Assembly (NCBI RefSeq): GCF_001886195.1
Contig: NZ_JXLB01000003.1
Location: 62,001-126,000 of the forward strand
Direction of reading: 5' to 3'
Origin: Enterococcus ratti
Lineage (GTDB): Bacteria; Bacillota; Bacilli; Lactobacillales; Enterococcaceae
Length of the DNA stretch: 64,000 nt
Part shown: piece by piece, positions 17,162 to 24,764 of the stretch
Layout: every line of letters starts with the position of its first letter
Numbering within the stretch: the first letter of the stretch is position 1
Translations under genes and position numbers: made by a program
The notes under the pieces: model-generated
What the model was told of the DNA's origin: nothing
The model's database searches: none
Seen by the model: the letters and a program-made list of their open reading frames with translations, nothing else

Positions 17162-17392
17162 TTAAGATAATTCAAACTTGAAGATAGCCGTAATAAGCTT
17201 TGTTTCAAGCGAACGCTTGATTTCGTCTTCAACTTGTAGATGTGGCACACCATAATCGTCAATTACAGTAACTTGCGAAAGTCGGATAATGTACTGCTCA
17301 AAATGCTTCAACATTCGATTGATTGCTGCGATATCACCATGAGTAGCTAAAACGATCACCGAAAACGGTAATATAGTTGATTTACTCTTCAT
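17162..17392 (-). CDS. Orf8-like helix-turn-helix protein of the Tn916 family
   Basis: A 76-residue protein (STILPFSVIVLATHGDIAAI NRMLKHFEQYI ... LETKLITAIFKFEL) with the pattern of Tn916 Orf8, a small HTH protein encoded with the sigma-like Orf7 and needed for full transfer-gene expression. It overlaps the upstream sigma gene by 11 bases, as in Tn916, and follows GAGGAAC. Assignment rests on recalled sequence similarity and the conserved pair arrangement. Confidence 0.8.
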   Translation of the reverse strand: MKSKSTILPFSVIVLATHGDIAAINRMLKHFEQYIIRLSQVTVIDDYGVPHLQVEDEIKRSLETKLITAIFKFELS

Positions 17393-17813
17393 TTGTATGT
17401 TCCTCTATAAATTTGCGTAATTCTTTCAGTGCTCTTTTTTTATGATAATGAACGGTACTTTCAGCAAGATTCATTAGAATTGCAATGTCCTTACTTTTCA
17501 TTTCTAAAAAATACGACAAAAGAATGATGTCTTGCTTAGGTTGGGTTAAAGCCCCTATCGCTTGGGCAAGCCAAATGTCTCTAATTTTAATCTCGTAACC
17601 CTTGACTACAAACCATAAATAATCTGAATCATAAAGATCAAAGAAGCTTATTTTACTGAGCTCCGCAAGAGAAAGTGATTCTAATGAAACAAGATATTCA
17701 TTTCGCCGATTGTTTTGTTCATAAAGATCTCGTGCGTAATTACGCAAAACAGTTTTGCAAAAATTATCAAATTGATGTTCAATCTATTTTTGATAATCGA
17801 AATTTTTCCCCAT
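17382..17813 (-). pseudogene. Orf7-like sigma-70-type factor of Tn916 family, nonsense codon near the start
   Basis: The natural start is ATG 17813, behind a perfect GGAGGTG site, and the product begins MGKNFDYQK, then TAG at 17784-17786, then IEHQFDNFCKTVLRNYARDL and an intact sigma region-4 domain (LTQPKQDIILLSYFLEMKSK, HTH MNLAESTVHYHKKRALKELR). Tn916 Orf7 has an uninterrupted stretch here. Reinitiation at TTG 17747 could still make a 121-residue protein lacking the first 22 residues, but no good ribosome binding site precedes it. Loss of this factor would silence excision and transfer genes. Confidence 0.8.
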
Positions 17814-17955
17814 AAAGTGTCACCTCCTTCCTTTTCGCTAAGAGTGTAGCTATCTTTGCTTACTACTATCACGATGAAAGAAGGTGAAAAATTCGATAAA
17901 TCTCAAAAAAAGCTAAAAAAATACACACTTAAGCTTTACAGCAAAAATGTGTATC

Positions 17956-18045
17956 TCAAATTATTTGTGTTACATTCCATTGTTTAACAATTGGAACTCT
18001 TCCTAATTCACAAACTATTTTTTTATCTTCTTGTTTATCTAACAT
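17956..18045 (-). CDS. Putative 29-residue peptide with hairpin-occluded ribosome binding site
   Basis: ATG 18045 follows AGGAGGGAC at 8 bases and encodes a peptide starting MLDKQEDKKIVCELGRVPIV and ending VKQWNVTQII. The frame remains open upstream (including MSKKFLVSNLTCPPVYFNRR), so a longer form is possible. One Cys, one Trp and a charged N-terminal half would suit a processed signal or RiPP peptide, but no maturation enzyme lies directly beside it. Not recognised; the strong ribosome binding site is the main evidence. Confidence 0.45.
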   Translation of the reverse strand: MLDKQEDKKIVCELGRVPIVKQWNVTQII

Positions 18046-18053
18046 AAAAAAGT

Positions 18054-18079
18054 CCCTCCTATTAAAGTAAACAGGAGGG
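18054..18079 (-). promoter_or_regulatory. RBS-sequestering hairpin upstream of the 29-residue peptide
   Basis: CCCTCCT (18054-18060) and AGGAGGG (18073-18079) are perfectly complementary around a 12-base loop. One arm is the Shine-Dalgarno sequence of the 29-residue reading frame, so the hairpin in the RNA would mask it. That suggests translational control. Confidence 0.5.
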
Positions 18080-18249
18080 CAAGTAAGATTCGAAACTAAA
18101 AATTTTTTACTCATCGAATTATTGATTTTATTTTTAATCCAAATAACTATTAACGATGTAAGAAAGTGACCTCCTTTTATTATATGATTGTTTTTGTTTC
18201 TTAAAAAACAGTGGCTTGGCGAAGACCGATAGTTATGAAATTGAATCAC

Positions 18250-18831
18250 CTAAATAGAGCTTATTTTCTTTCTTCGGAAAAAAATAACGATTTTTCCAAT
18301 TAACGAAATAGTGGTAATAAGCAATAATCCCAAAAGATACCAATTGCTTAAAATCATTCCTACAATCGTTTGTCTAGAATTTGCTGAATTTGTATTAGAT
18401 ATAGGAAAAACCACACTAAATAATAATAATAATACCGCAAACATTAGAAGGTGGGAAAACATTCTGTTATTAGCTTCCAGTTTACTTTCCTCATCTGAGT
18501 AGATATCCTCATCTCCACTGACTCTTTCACGATACCAATAATAATTTCTGTACCAATTATTAAACGTATAGTTATTTTCAAAGAAGTGCCAGCCATCATC
18601 TCTCATCAATTGCATATATTCTTGTTCATCTGCCCCATTTTTGAACGTTCGATTATCAATTTTATAAATGCTATTATTTTCTTTACTTACATTAAATTTG
18701 TAAACCCTGAATTCAAGTGGTGGCATTAACCGGAAGGGCGCAATATAATTTAACAAATATCCTCTTTTCGAATACTTATTGATGAACCTTTCTTCGTTTT
18801 CTAATGTCATCCACATTCTTACTTTATACAT
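18250..18831 (-). CDS. DUF2812 membrane protein
   Basis: A 193-residue protein. The N-terminal ~110 residues are the aromatic-rich DUF2812 domain (RFINKYSKRGYLLNYIAPFR; MQLMRDDGWHFFENNYTFNN). Two membrane helices follow (HLLMFAVLLLLFSVVFPI and WYLLGLLLITTISLIGKIVIFF). The start MYKVRMW at 18831 has GGAGG 8 bases upstream and overlaps the end of padR by 8 bases. DUF2812 genes are usually paired with PadR regulators and linked to envelope stress or drug response; the exact function is unknown. Confidence 0.8.
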   Translation of the reverse strand: MYKVRMWMTLENEERFINKYSKRGYLLNYIAPFRLMPPLEFRVYKFNVSKENNSIYKIDNRTFKNGADEQEYMQLMRDDGWHFFENNYTFNNWYRNYYWYRERVSGDEDIYSDEESKLEANNRMFSHLLMFAVLLLLFSVVFPISNTNSANSRQTIVGMILSNWYLLGLLLITTISLIGKIVIFFRRKKISSI

Positions 18832-19156
18832 TGTTCCTTCCTCCTTTTTTTGATACAACGTTTTGATACAGTTCAACATTTCGTAGCATACGATTATAAT
18901 CTTTTGAAACAACTTCAACCCCTTGTTCTGTTAGCTCATAAATTTTTCTTCTTTTGTCGTCACTTTCAATAGCTACAATCCAACCTTTTTTCAAGAGATT
19001 CTCTAACGCAGAATACATAGTACCCGCAGCTAAAATCACTTCACCAGAAGTCCATTCTTTGATTTCTTGAATAACATTGTAACCATGCTTAGGGGCAACT
19101 AAGGACAACAGAATAAGAAATGTTGTTTCAGTTAGTGAATTTTGAGAACTTTTAAT
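18824..19156 (-). CDS. PadR-family transcriptional regulator, apparently starting at ATT
   Basis: A winged-helix PadR protein of about 110 residues: FLILLSLVAPKHGYNVIQEI (the HGY motif), GEVILAAGTMYSALENLLKK and WIVAIESDDKRRKIYELTEQG. The usual N-terminal leucine-rich helix is present only if translation begins at ATT 19156, placed 6-7 bases after GGAGGTG; the first TTG/ATG-like start within the frame would remove half of that helix. Either a rare ATT start is used, as in infC, or an ATG start has mutated. A 52-bp palindrome lies directly upstream and carries a PadR-type ATAC..GTAT core, so autorepression is likely. Confidence 0.78.
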   Translation of the reverse strand: MKSSQNSLTETTFLILLSLVAPKHGYNVIQEIKEWTSGEVILAAGTMYSALENLLKKGWIVAIESDDKRRKIYELTEQGVEVVSKDYNRMLRNVELYQNVVSKKGGRNNV

Positions 19157-19171
19157 GGTGGCACCTCCTCT

Positions 19172-19223
19172 AAACCAAAATAGTCAGTTATACTATATAT
19201 AGTATAACTGACTATTTTGGTTT
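19172..19223. promoter_or_regulatory. 52-bp perfect palindrome, likely PadR operator and/or terminator
   Basis: AAACCAAAATAGTCAGTTATAC is followed by a TATATA centre and the exact reverse complement, with no mismatch over 52 bases. The centre contains ATACTATATATAGTAT, like PadR operators. The left gene (HAD) ends inside it and padR starts 15 bases beyond it, so it could end one transcript and control the next. Confidence 0.75.
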
Positions 19224-20042
19224 AATCAATATTGTTCTAATCACTTCTTCTATTTTTCCGTACTCAAATAAAGAATATTTATCTTTATTGGGCATCCAAG
19301 TTGATTCACAATTAACGAAGGCATGTTCAGACTTTTCAAACATAAGTATATCATTTAAATCGTCTCCAAACGACATAAATTTTATATCAGAGTACATAAT
19401 ATTTAGTAATTCCATAATGTGCCCCTTATTTATTCCTTTCGCTTGCAGCAAACATCTCCAAGTTGATAACGGTGTGATATTAGCGCATTCAACTGAGTGA
19501 AGTACTGATGGAGCAAAGCCATTTAGTGAAAATAACTCCACCATGATAGTATTTTGTTCAATCGTATTTTTATAGACAGGATTAAGATAAAATTCTCTGA
19601 TTCCTTGCTCATCACATACATATTTCTTTTGTTTTAAGAGAATATATTCTATAAATCCTTGATAAGATTTGCTTTGCAAATCTAAAAAATAGCTGTTATT
19701 TGCCGTATGAAATTTCATCAAGAATTTATTCTTTTTGCTAAACTGAACTATTTTTTTTAAATTATCCAACTCCAATGTAGCCGAAAAATAATTTCCAAAT
19801 AACTCTAATTCCGAACCGTTATTTCCAGATAATCCGATGAGGCACTTAAATTCCTTTTTAGGAAAAACACTTTTTAAGAAGTAAACACTTCTACCAGAAT
19901 TTATGATATACATTTGATTATTTTTATCTAGATAGTTGAATAAACTAAACCCAGATTGATCCAGACTTCCAGTTTTTGAAATTGTACCATCAAAATCAAA
20001 AATAAAAATATAGGGTTTACTCACTCTTATCTTTTTTAACAT
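19212..20042 (-). CDS. HAD-superfamily (Cof-like) phosphatase in the lanthipeptide operon
   Basis: A 276-residue haloacid-dehalogenase-type hydrolase. The nucleophile motif is FIFDFDGTISKTGS and the metal-binding C-terminal motif FMSFGDDLNDILMF; the cap region lies between (FSKKNKFLMKFHTANNSYFL). The start MLKKIRVSKP at 20042 has GGAGGG 8 bases upstream and overlaps the transporter gene by 26 bases, so the two are co-translated. Its role in the peptide cluster is unknown; a sugar-phosphate phosphatase serving the neighbouring glycosyltransferase is one possibility (inference). The last codons lie in the 52-bp palindrome. Confidence 0.8.
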   Translation of the reverse strand: MLKKIRVSKPYIFIFDFDGTISKTGSLDQSGFSLFNYLDKNNQMYIINSGRSVYFLKSVFPKKEFKCLIGLSGNNGSELELFGNYFSATLELDNLKKIVQFSKKNKFLMKFHTANNSYFLDLQSKSYQGFIEYILLKQKKYVCDEQGIREFYLNPVYKNTIEQNTIMVELFSLNGFAPSVLHSVECANITPLSTWRCLLQAKGINKGHIMELLNIMYSDIKFMSFGDDLNDILMFEKSEHAFVNCESTWMPNKDKYSLFEYGKIEEVIRTILIKPK

Positions 20043-22116
20043 GAACGAGACCCTCCTTTGATAGTTCATATATAATATCGCAATTTACCAATGCACTTTG
20101 ACGATGGGTGATAAAAATAACTATCGTATATTCTTTCAGATAATTTAAGTAAGTTAATATACTTCTCTCTGAAACAACATCTAAGTTAGCCGTTGTTTCG
20201 TCTAAAATCAAAATTTGAGGATTTCCCAAAACAGCTCTAGCAAGAACAAATCTTTGCCTTTGTCCACTTGAAAAATTTTTCCCATTTTCTTGTATGAGAG
20301 TGCTGTACTTCAATGGTAAATTTTCAATAACCTTATCAAGATTTATTTGTTCACATAGTTCTCTTACTTTTGATTCTTCAATTGATCGCCCCAAAACAAG
20401 ATTTTCCATTACGCTAACTGAAAATAAGTGTGCGTTTTGACCTACATACACAATTTTTTCTCTCAGACTATCTTTCCCAATATTCTTGAGTTCTCGAGTA
20501 TTTAATTTCACACTCCCACCATAATCATCATATAAGCCAGCCAAAATTTTTGCTAATGTAGTTTTGCCTATACCACTCACTCCAGTAATACCAAAAATCT
20601 TTCCAACTTTAAATTCACAAGTTACGGATTCAAAAACCTTTTTCATATTATGCTCATATGAAAGTTGGTTTAAAGAAAGTACTATTTTTTCTTGATCAAC
20701 TATTAAACCCTTTCTATTTTCTTCTGGAGTTAAAAAAAATTCAGAAACTCTGTTTGCAGCTACAAATGCTGAATTAAGCTTTCCTTGAACTTGAACCAAT
20801 CTTTCGACAGGATCTACAAAATATGGAAGTAGTGATAAGAAAGCAATCAATTCACCTGTACTCCACATTTTTTTCATAATCAAAATAGCACCGACTATAT
20901 AAATTCCTAGTTGATAAAATTCTCTGATTCCACTTTGAATTGTTTGCTGGAGACTAATTATTTGTCCATATCTCCTACTGCAATCAGTTAGCTCAAAATA
21001 CTTTTGCTTAAGTTTTTCAAGAAAATAAGATTCTTGGTTAAGAGTTTTCATATCTTCGATGGATTCAATAACTTCTATTGTAAGACTATTTTGAATCGCA
21101 TTCTTTTCCATAATTTCCTCATTGTATCTCTTGAATACTCTATTAAATATTTTATATGTGAGTACATAAAGTGAGATAGGAAGAAATGTTGAAAAGAATA
21201 AAATAGGATTATTAAAATAGATAGCAAAACCTCCACCGATCATCAAGATGATATCCATGATACTTGTAACAAATGTTTGTGATATTAGCTCCCTTACATG
21301 AGAAGTATCGTCTATTCTTGAAAGAATCTCTCCTCCACTTCTTACAAAAAAATATTTTAGTGGAAGATGAATTATCTTTTCATAAGCTTTACTAACAATC
21401 TGTATATCAATTATCTGACTAAGTTTAAGTATCATAAATTGCCTAATTAATTCGAATATAATTTTTCCTAATGTGATAGTTAGAATTCCCACTACTGAGG
21501 ACCACAACAAGATATTATTTCCAGTGGGAATAATTTGATTAAAAAGAACTGTATAAAATTTTGCCGAGAGTATTCCTAATGTTGTTATCAAGACAGAAAA
21601 TGCAAAAACTATTGTAATTCTTAATTTATACTTGGTTGTCATTTCATAAACTTGCTGACTTAAAGAAAACTTTTTTTCTCTATCAATGAATCCATCTTTT
21701 GTTTGCGGTTTCAAAAAAAGTGTATATCCTGAATATTCTTTTTGTATTGTGTCAATATTGAGCTTCTCTATCTTTGTCGCTGGATTTCCAATAATACATT
21801 TTCCGTTTTTCACTTTAAAAAGAACAACAAAATGATATTGATTGTTAATCCCATTTAACATTAATATTACCGGTAAATTATTTTGAATTTTCTCTATATT
21901 TGATTCTTTTTTCCAAGAAGCAAAAAATTCGATCTCTTGACACGCCACCTTAAGCTGCTTTACATTAGTTCCACTCAAATCAGTTTTACAAAGCTTACTT
22001 AAATAATTTAATGAAATCTCTCTTCCATAATATAAGCTAACCATACTCAAACACGCTGGAGCACAATCCCAATTTCCGGTTTGTCTGACAAATTTAAATT
22101 TCCTCAATTCGATCAC
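20017..22116 (-). CDS. Peptidase C39-containing ABC transporter (LanT-type bacteriocin exporter)
   Basis: Cleaves double-glycine leaders and exports the peptide across the membrane. The N-terminal C39 domain has the catalytic Cys in RQTGNWDCAPACLSMV and His in NQYHFVVLFKV with a following Asn-Pro (CIIGNPATKI). A type-1 ABC membrane domain follows (LRITIVFAFSVLITTLGILS and others), and then an ATPase with Walker A GVSGIGKTTLAKILAG, signature NFSSGQRQRFVLARAVL and Walker B ILILDETTANLD. The 699 residues are the normal length and appear intact. It matches the GG site of the precursor at 24148. Its start overlaps the upstream reductase stop by 4 bases. Confidence 0.92.
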   Translation of the reverse strand: MIELRKFKFVRQTGNWDCAPACLSMVSLYYGREISLNYLSKLCKTDLSGTNVKQLKVACQEIEFFASWKKESNIEKIQNNLPVILMLNGINNQYHFVVLFKVKNGKCIIGNPATKIEKLNIDTIQKEYSGYTLFLKPQTKDGFIDREKKFSLSQQVYEMTTKYKLRITIVFAFSVLITTLGILSAKFYTVLFNQIIPTGNNILLWSSVVGILTITLGKIIFELIRQFMILKLSQIIDIQIVSKAYEKIIHLPLKYFFVRSGGEILSRIDDTSHVRELISQTFVTSIMDIILMIGGGFAIYFNNPILFFSTFLPISLYVLTYKIFNRVFKRYNEEIMEKNAIQNSLTIEVIESIEDMKTLNQESYFLEKLKQKYFELTDCSRRYGQIISLQQTIQSGIREFYQLGIYIVGAILIMKKMWSTGELIAFLSLLPYFVDPVERLVQVQGKLNSAFVAANRVSEFFLTPEENRKGLIVDQEKIVLSLNQLSYEHNMKKVFESVTCEFKVGKIFGITGVSGIGKTTLAKILAGLYDDYGGSVKLNTRELKNIGKDSLREKIVYVGQNAHLFSVSVMENLVLGRSIEESKVRELCEQINLDKVIENLPLKYSTLIQENGKNFSSGQRQRFVLARAVLGNPQILILDETTANLDVVSERSILTYLNYLKEYTIVIFITHRQSALVNCDIIYELSKEGLVHVKKDKSE

Positions 22117-22841
22117 TCCACACTCATATCAATAAAATCTTGAAAAGTATCTGAATAAAACAGTCCACTTTTCTTCCAATACTTGAGCTCTTCTGTATTA
22201 TCTCCAGAATTATTTAATTCATGATAATGTCTCTTCATTAATTGAAATGTATTTTCTAATCGAAGATTACTTTTTGCAACATCATTTTCTTTAAGATACT
22301 TAATTATATGAACAGAAGTCCTTATGATTTGGTTTTTGGTATTTTCAATCTCGTTTTCTTTTTTAGGAGATGCAACTCCCAAACCACTAATAATGTCTAA
22401 ACCAAAATAAGTCATAATATCTGATAAGTACGCAATAGATTCTTGAATCCCACTTCCACTTGATGTGACTAACGGAACTCCCATCTTTCCCGCTAATGGG
22501 AAAAGATGCGTCCAATATGCAATTCTATCAAGAAAGTTTTTCATACTACCTGATACATGCTTCAAATAAACTGGGGAGGCAAAAATAATTAAATCAGACT
22601 TTAACATATCTCTTTTTAATGCCCACATGCAATCATTTTTATCAAGAGGACATTTTCCGCGTATAAAGCAATTATTACAGCCTTTACAAGGAATAATTGC
22701 TTGATCTGATGAAGTATAAATGTTCCAATCAAGTTCAATATCTGAAATGTTAGAAATGTTCTCTTTAAGTAAATTTACAATCTCCTTGGTCACTGAATTC
22801 TTACCATGATTACTACCTATGAATACAAATACTTTTCTCAA
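22113..22841 (-). CDS. NADPH-dependent FMN reductase-like flavoprotein with Cys-rich insert
   Basis: A 242-residue flavodoxin-fold protein: VFVFIGSNHGKNSVTKEIVN (FMN phosphate loop), CKGCNNCFIRGKCPLDKNDC (four- to five-Cys insert typical of iron-sulfur-flavoprotein-like reductases) and LIIFASPVYLKHVSGSMKNFLDR. In lanthipeptide clusters flavin or NADPH reductases (LanJ class) convert dehydro-residues to D-amino acids; that role here is inferred from the neighbourhood. It is intact and sits between the transporter and the glycosyltransferase remnant in one transcription unit. Confidence 0.82.
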   Translation of the reverse strand: MRKVFVFIGSNHGKNSVTKEIVNLLKENISNISDIELDWNIYTSSDQAIIPCKGCNNCFIRGKCPLDKNDCMWALKRDMLKSDLIIFASPVYLKHVSGSMKNFLDRIAYWTHLFPLAGKMGVPLVTSSGSGIQESIAYLSDIMTYFGLDIISGLGVASPKKENEIENTKNQIIRTSVHIIKYLKENDVAKSNLRLENTFQLMKRHYHELNNSGDNTEELKYWKKSGLFYSDTFQDFIDMSVE

Positions 22842-22874
22842 AATATTACCTCCTTATTTGTAATATTTTTTCTA

Positions 22875-24082
22875 CTACTTCTGACGAATCAAGGCATAAT
22901 TCTCTAATGTTTTTTTCTCATTCCTAACTTTTTCACAATAATCTGTATTTTTTTTATTACACATCGATTCAAGTTTCTCTCTTAAATAAGAAGTTGAAAT
23001 TTCTGTTTCTTCAATTGCATAACCTAGCTTTAATTCTTGTATTCGTTCAGAAATAATAAACTGATCACTAGATTGAGGATAAATCAATAGCGGCACTTCA
23101 TAAAAGATGCTTTCTAGTACACTATTAAACCCTCCATGAGATACAAATGCGTAACACTCAGGGAGATAATCTTTTTGCTTCACGCGTTCAACTATCTTTA
23201 CGTTTTCAGGCAGGTCGTTAATTGAAAGTTCGTGAATACCAGCATATTTCAGGGAAATAAAAGTTGATATATCTAAATATTTAACCGCATTAATTAAATA
23301 GTTATAAAAAATTAGTGGAAACACGATGAGATTCCCAGAGGCTACAAGTATTTTGTCACGATGTGATTTTACAGGAATAACATCCTGTCGCTCAAAAATT
23401 GATGGTTTTACAAATGTATAGTCATCCTTCTCACTATAGAAATTTAAATTGGGACTTCCAAATGTGAAATTAAAATCATCGTCTGGATCTGTTAAATATT
23501 GAAAACTAAATGGTTTTTTTGCAATCTTTTTAGATATTTCAACCATATGTTTCGTTACTTTTTTAATAATCTTTGTATCTAAACAATTATTTACTCTTAG
23601 AACTTCACTAAAATTTTCAATAGTATATTTCTCTGTGACACAAGGTGAGGATGTATATCCTATAAGTGGAACATTTAACTTTTCTGAAAAATATCTTCCA
23701 AACAAGACACAAGAATCTCTGATTATTAAATCTGGGTTTATTGTCAGAACATCCTTTTCGATAGCTTCTATATAATTCATAGCTCCTTCAACAACATATT
23801 TGAATGGCCCAATTATCCGTTCAATTAAATCGTTTTCGGTATTGTTCAAAAAATCACCTTGATAAAGTCTCAGATGATAAGGGTTTGAAAGAATTTGACT
23901 GTTTTTTTTTTATCTATTTCAGCAGGATAAATTTTATAGTACACTTTATCCCCTAAGTCCCCAACATAATGTTTATCAACGAAAATATAGATATTATTTT
24001 CTGTATCTGATAAGGCTTTGACAAAGTTTTTTATACTTGTTATATGACTTGGACTAGAATGAGTAAATAGAACAATATTCAT
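22875..24082 (-). pseudogene. GT1-type (UGT/macrolide) glycosyltransferase, frameshifted at a 10-A tract
   Basis: The N-terminal part MNIVLFTHSSPSHITSIKNF starts at 24082 after AGAGG and ends early at 23870. The rest (IERIIGPFKYVVEGAMNYIE ... AFVSHGGFNSVLESIFYEVP, the donor-binding SHGGFNSV..PLLIYPQSSDQ motif) is intact in another frame. The break maps to a run of ten A (minus strand, 23902-23911): eleven or eight A would join the frames through NSQILSNPYHLRLYQGDFLN. It would attach a sugar to the peptide or a tailoring intermediate. Slippage in transcription or replication could switch it on, so it may be phase-variable rather than dead. Confidence 0.8.
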
Positions 24083-24147
24083 GCTTCTCAACCTCTTATT
24101 CTTTAAAATAACAGACGAGAAGTAAGTACTTCTCGCCTACTAAGTCA

Positions 24148-24381
24148 TTAGCAACATTTCAATTCTGTGTAAGTATTTGATGGCTTTCCTGGACCTTTAC
24201 TTACCAATGCTGACATTGCTGCTCCTACACTTCCCCAATTTGCTGTGTAAGAATTGAATGTTGGAGATGTAGATGCCCATTGATTTGAATAGCCTCCGTT
24301 CAACTCCATGAAAACATCGTCGTCAAAAACTTCATCTAATTGAAAGTCTTCAACATTAAAATCTTGATAGTTCTCTTTCAT
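24148..24381 (-). CDS. Lanthipeptide-type precursor: FxLD-like leader with GG site, core ending in CysCys
   Basis: A 77-residue peptide starting MKENYQDFNVEDFQLDEVFD. The leader contains FQLD, like the FNLD box used by class I dehydratases, and ends LNGG, a C39 cleavage site normally of class II systems. The predicted core of 47 residues begins YSNQWASTSP, is rich in Ser, Thr and Gly, and carries only two cysteines, adjacent at the C-terminus (ELKCC), so at most two thioether rings. AAAGGAGGG precedes ATG 24381. It heads the operon with glycosyltransferase, reductase, C39 transporter and HAD genes. I do not recognise a described homologue. Confidence 0.85.
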   Translation of the reverse strand: MKENYQDFNVEDFQLDEVFDDDVFMELNGGYSNQWASTSPTFNSYTANWGSVGAAMSALVSKGPGKPSNTYTELKCC

Positions 24382-24493
24382 AATAAGCCCTCCTTTCAAA
24401 ATTTATTTATGTTAAGGGAATTATCCCTACATAGCTTAATAGATTAGGCTCGTATTAACTATAATCAGAAAAATTCATAATACTTATTGTAAG

Positions 24494-24762
24494 TTACTTC
24501 AACCATCTAAACTCTTTTGGACTAATTCCAGTATGTTTTTTAAAAACTTGAGCAAATTGTGAAGCATTACAAAATCCCATTTGTTGACTGATTTCTCTAA
24601 TTTGTAGATTACTATTTTTTAAAAGCTGCTGTGCCTTTTTTATTTTTAAAGACTTATAGTAGGCAATAACTCCTATTCCAAACTTCTCACTGAATCTTTT
24701 TTCTAGAACAGACTTACTTACGTGAAATACAGAACATATATCTTCTACTCGTAATATATCCC
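24494..24762 (-). pseudogene. AraC-family regulator, only the C-terminal DNA-binding domain left
   Basis: The two HTH units of an AraC/XylS domain are visible (ILRVEDICSVFHVSKSVLEK; LQIREISQQMGFCNASQFAQ; VFKKHTGISPKEFRWLK). Upstream of about 24760 the frame becomes antisense to the LanB remnant, so the N-terminal effector domain is missing. It ends at the same point where LanB loses its N-terminus, marking a deletion that joined two divergent genes. It may once have controlled the lanthipeptide genes. Confidence 0.78.
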
Positions 24763-24764
24763 AA

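Noticed and set aside
17681-17872. A separate 63-residue protein upstream of the sigma-like gene
   Set aside because: It overlaps the true sigma-factor start in another frame and crosses its ribosome binding site; the homologous frame is the one interrupted by TAG.
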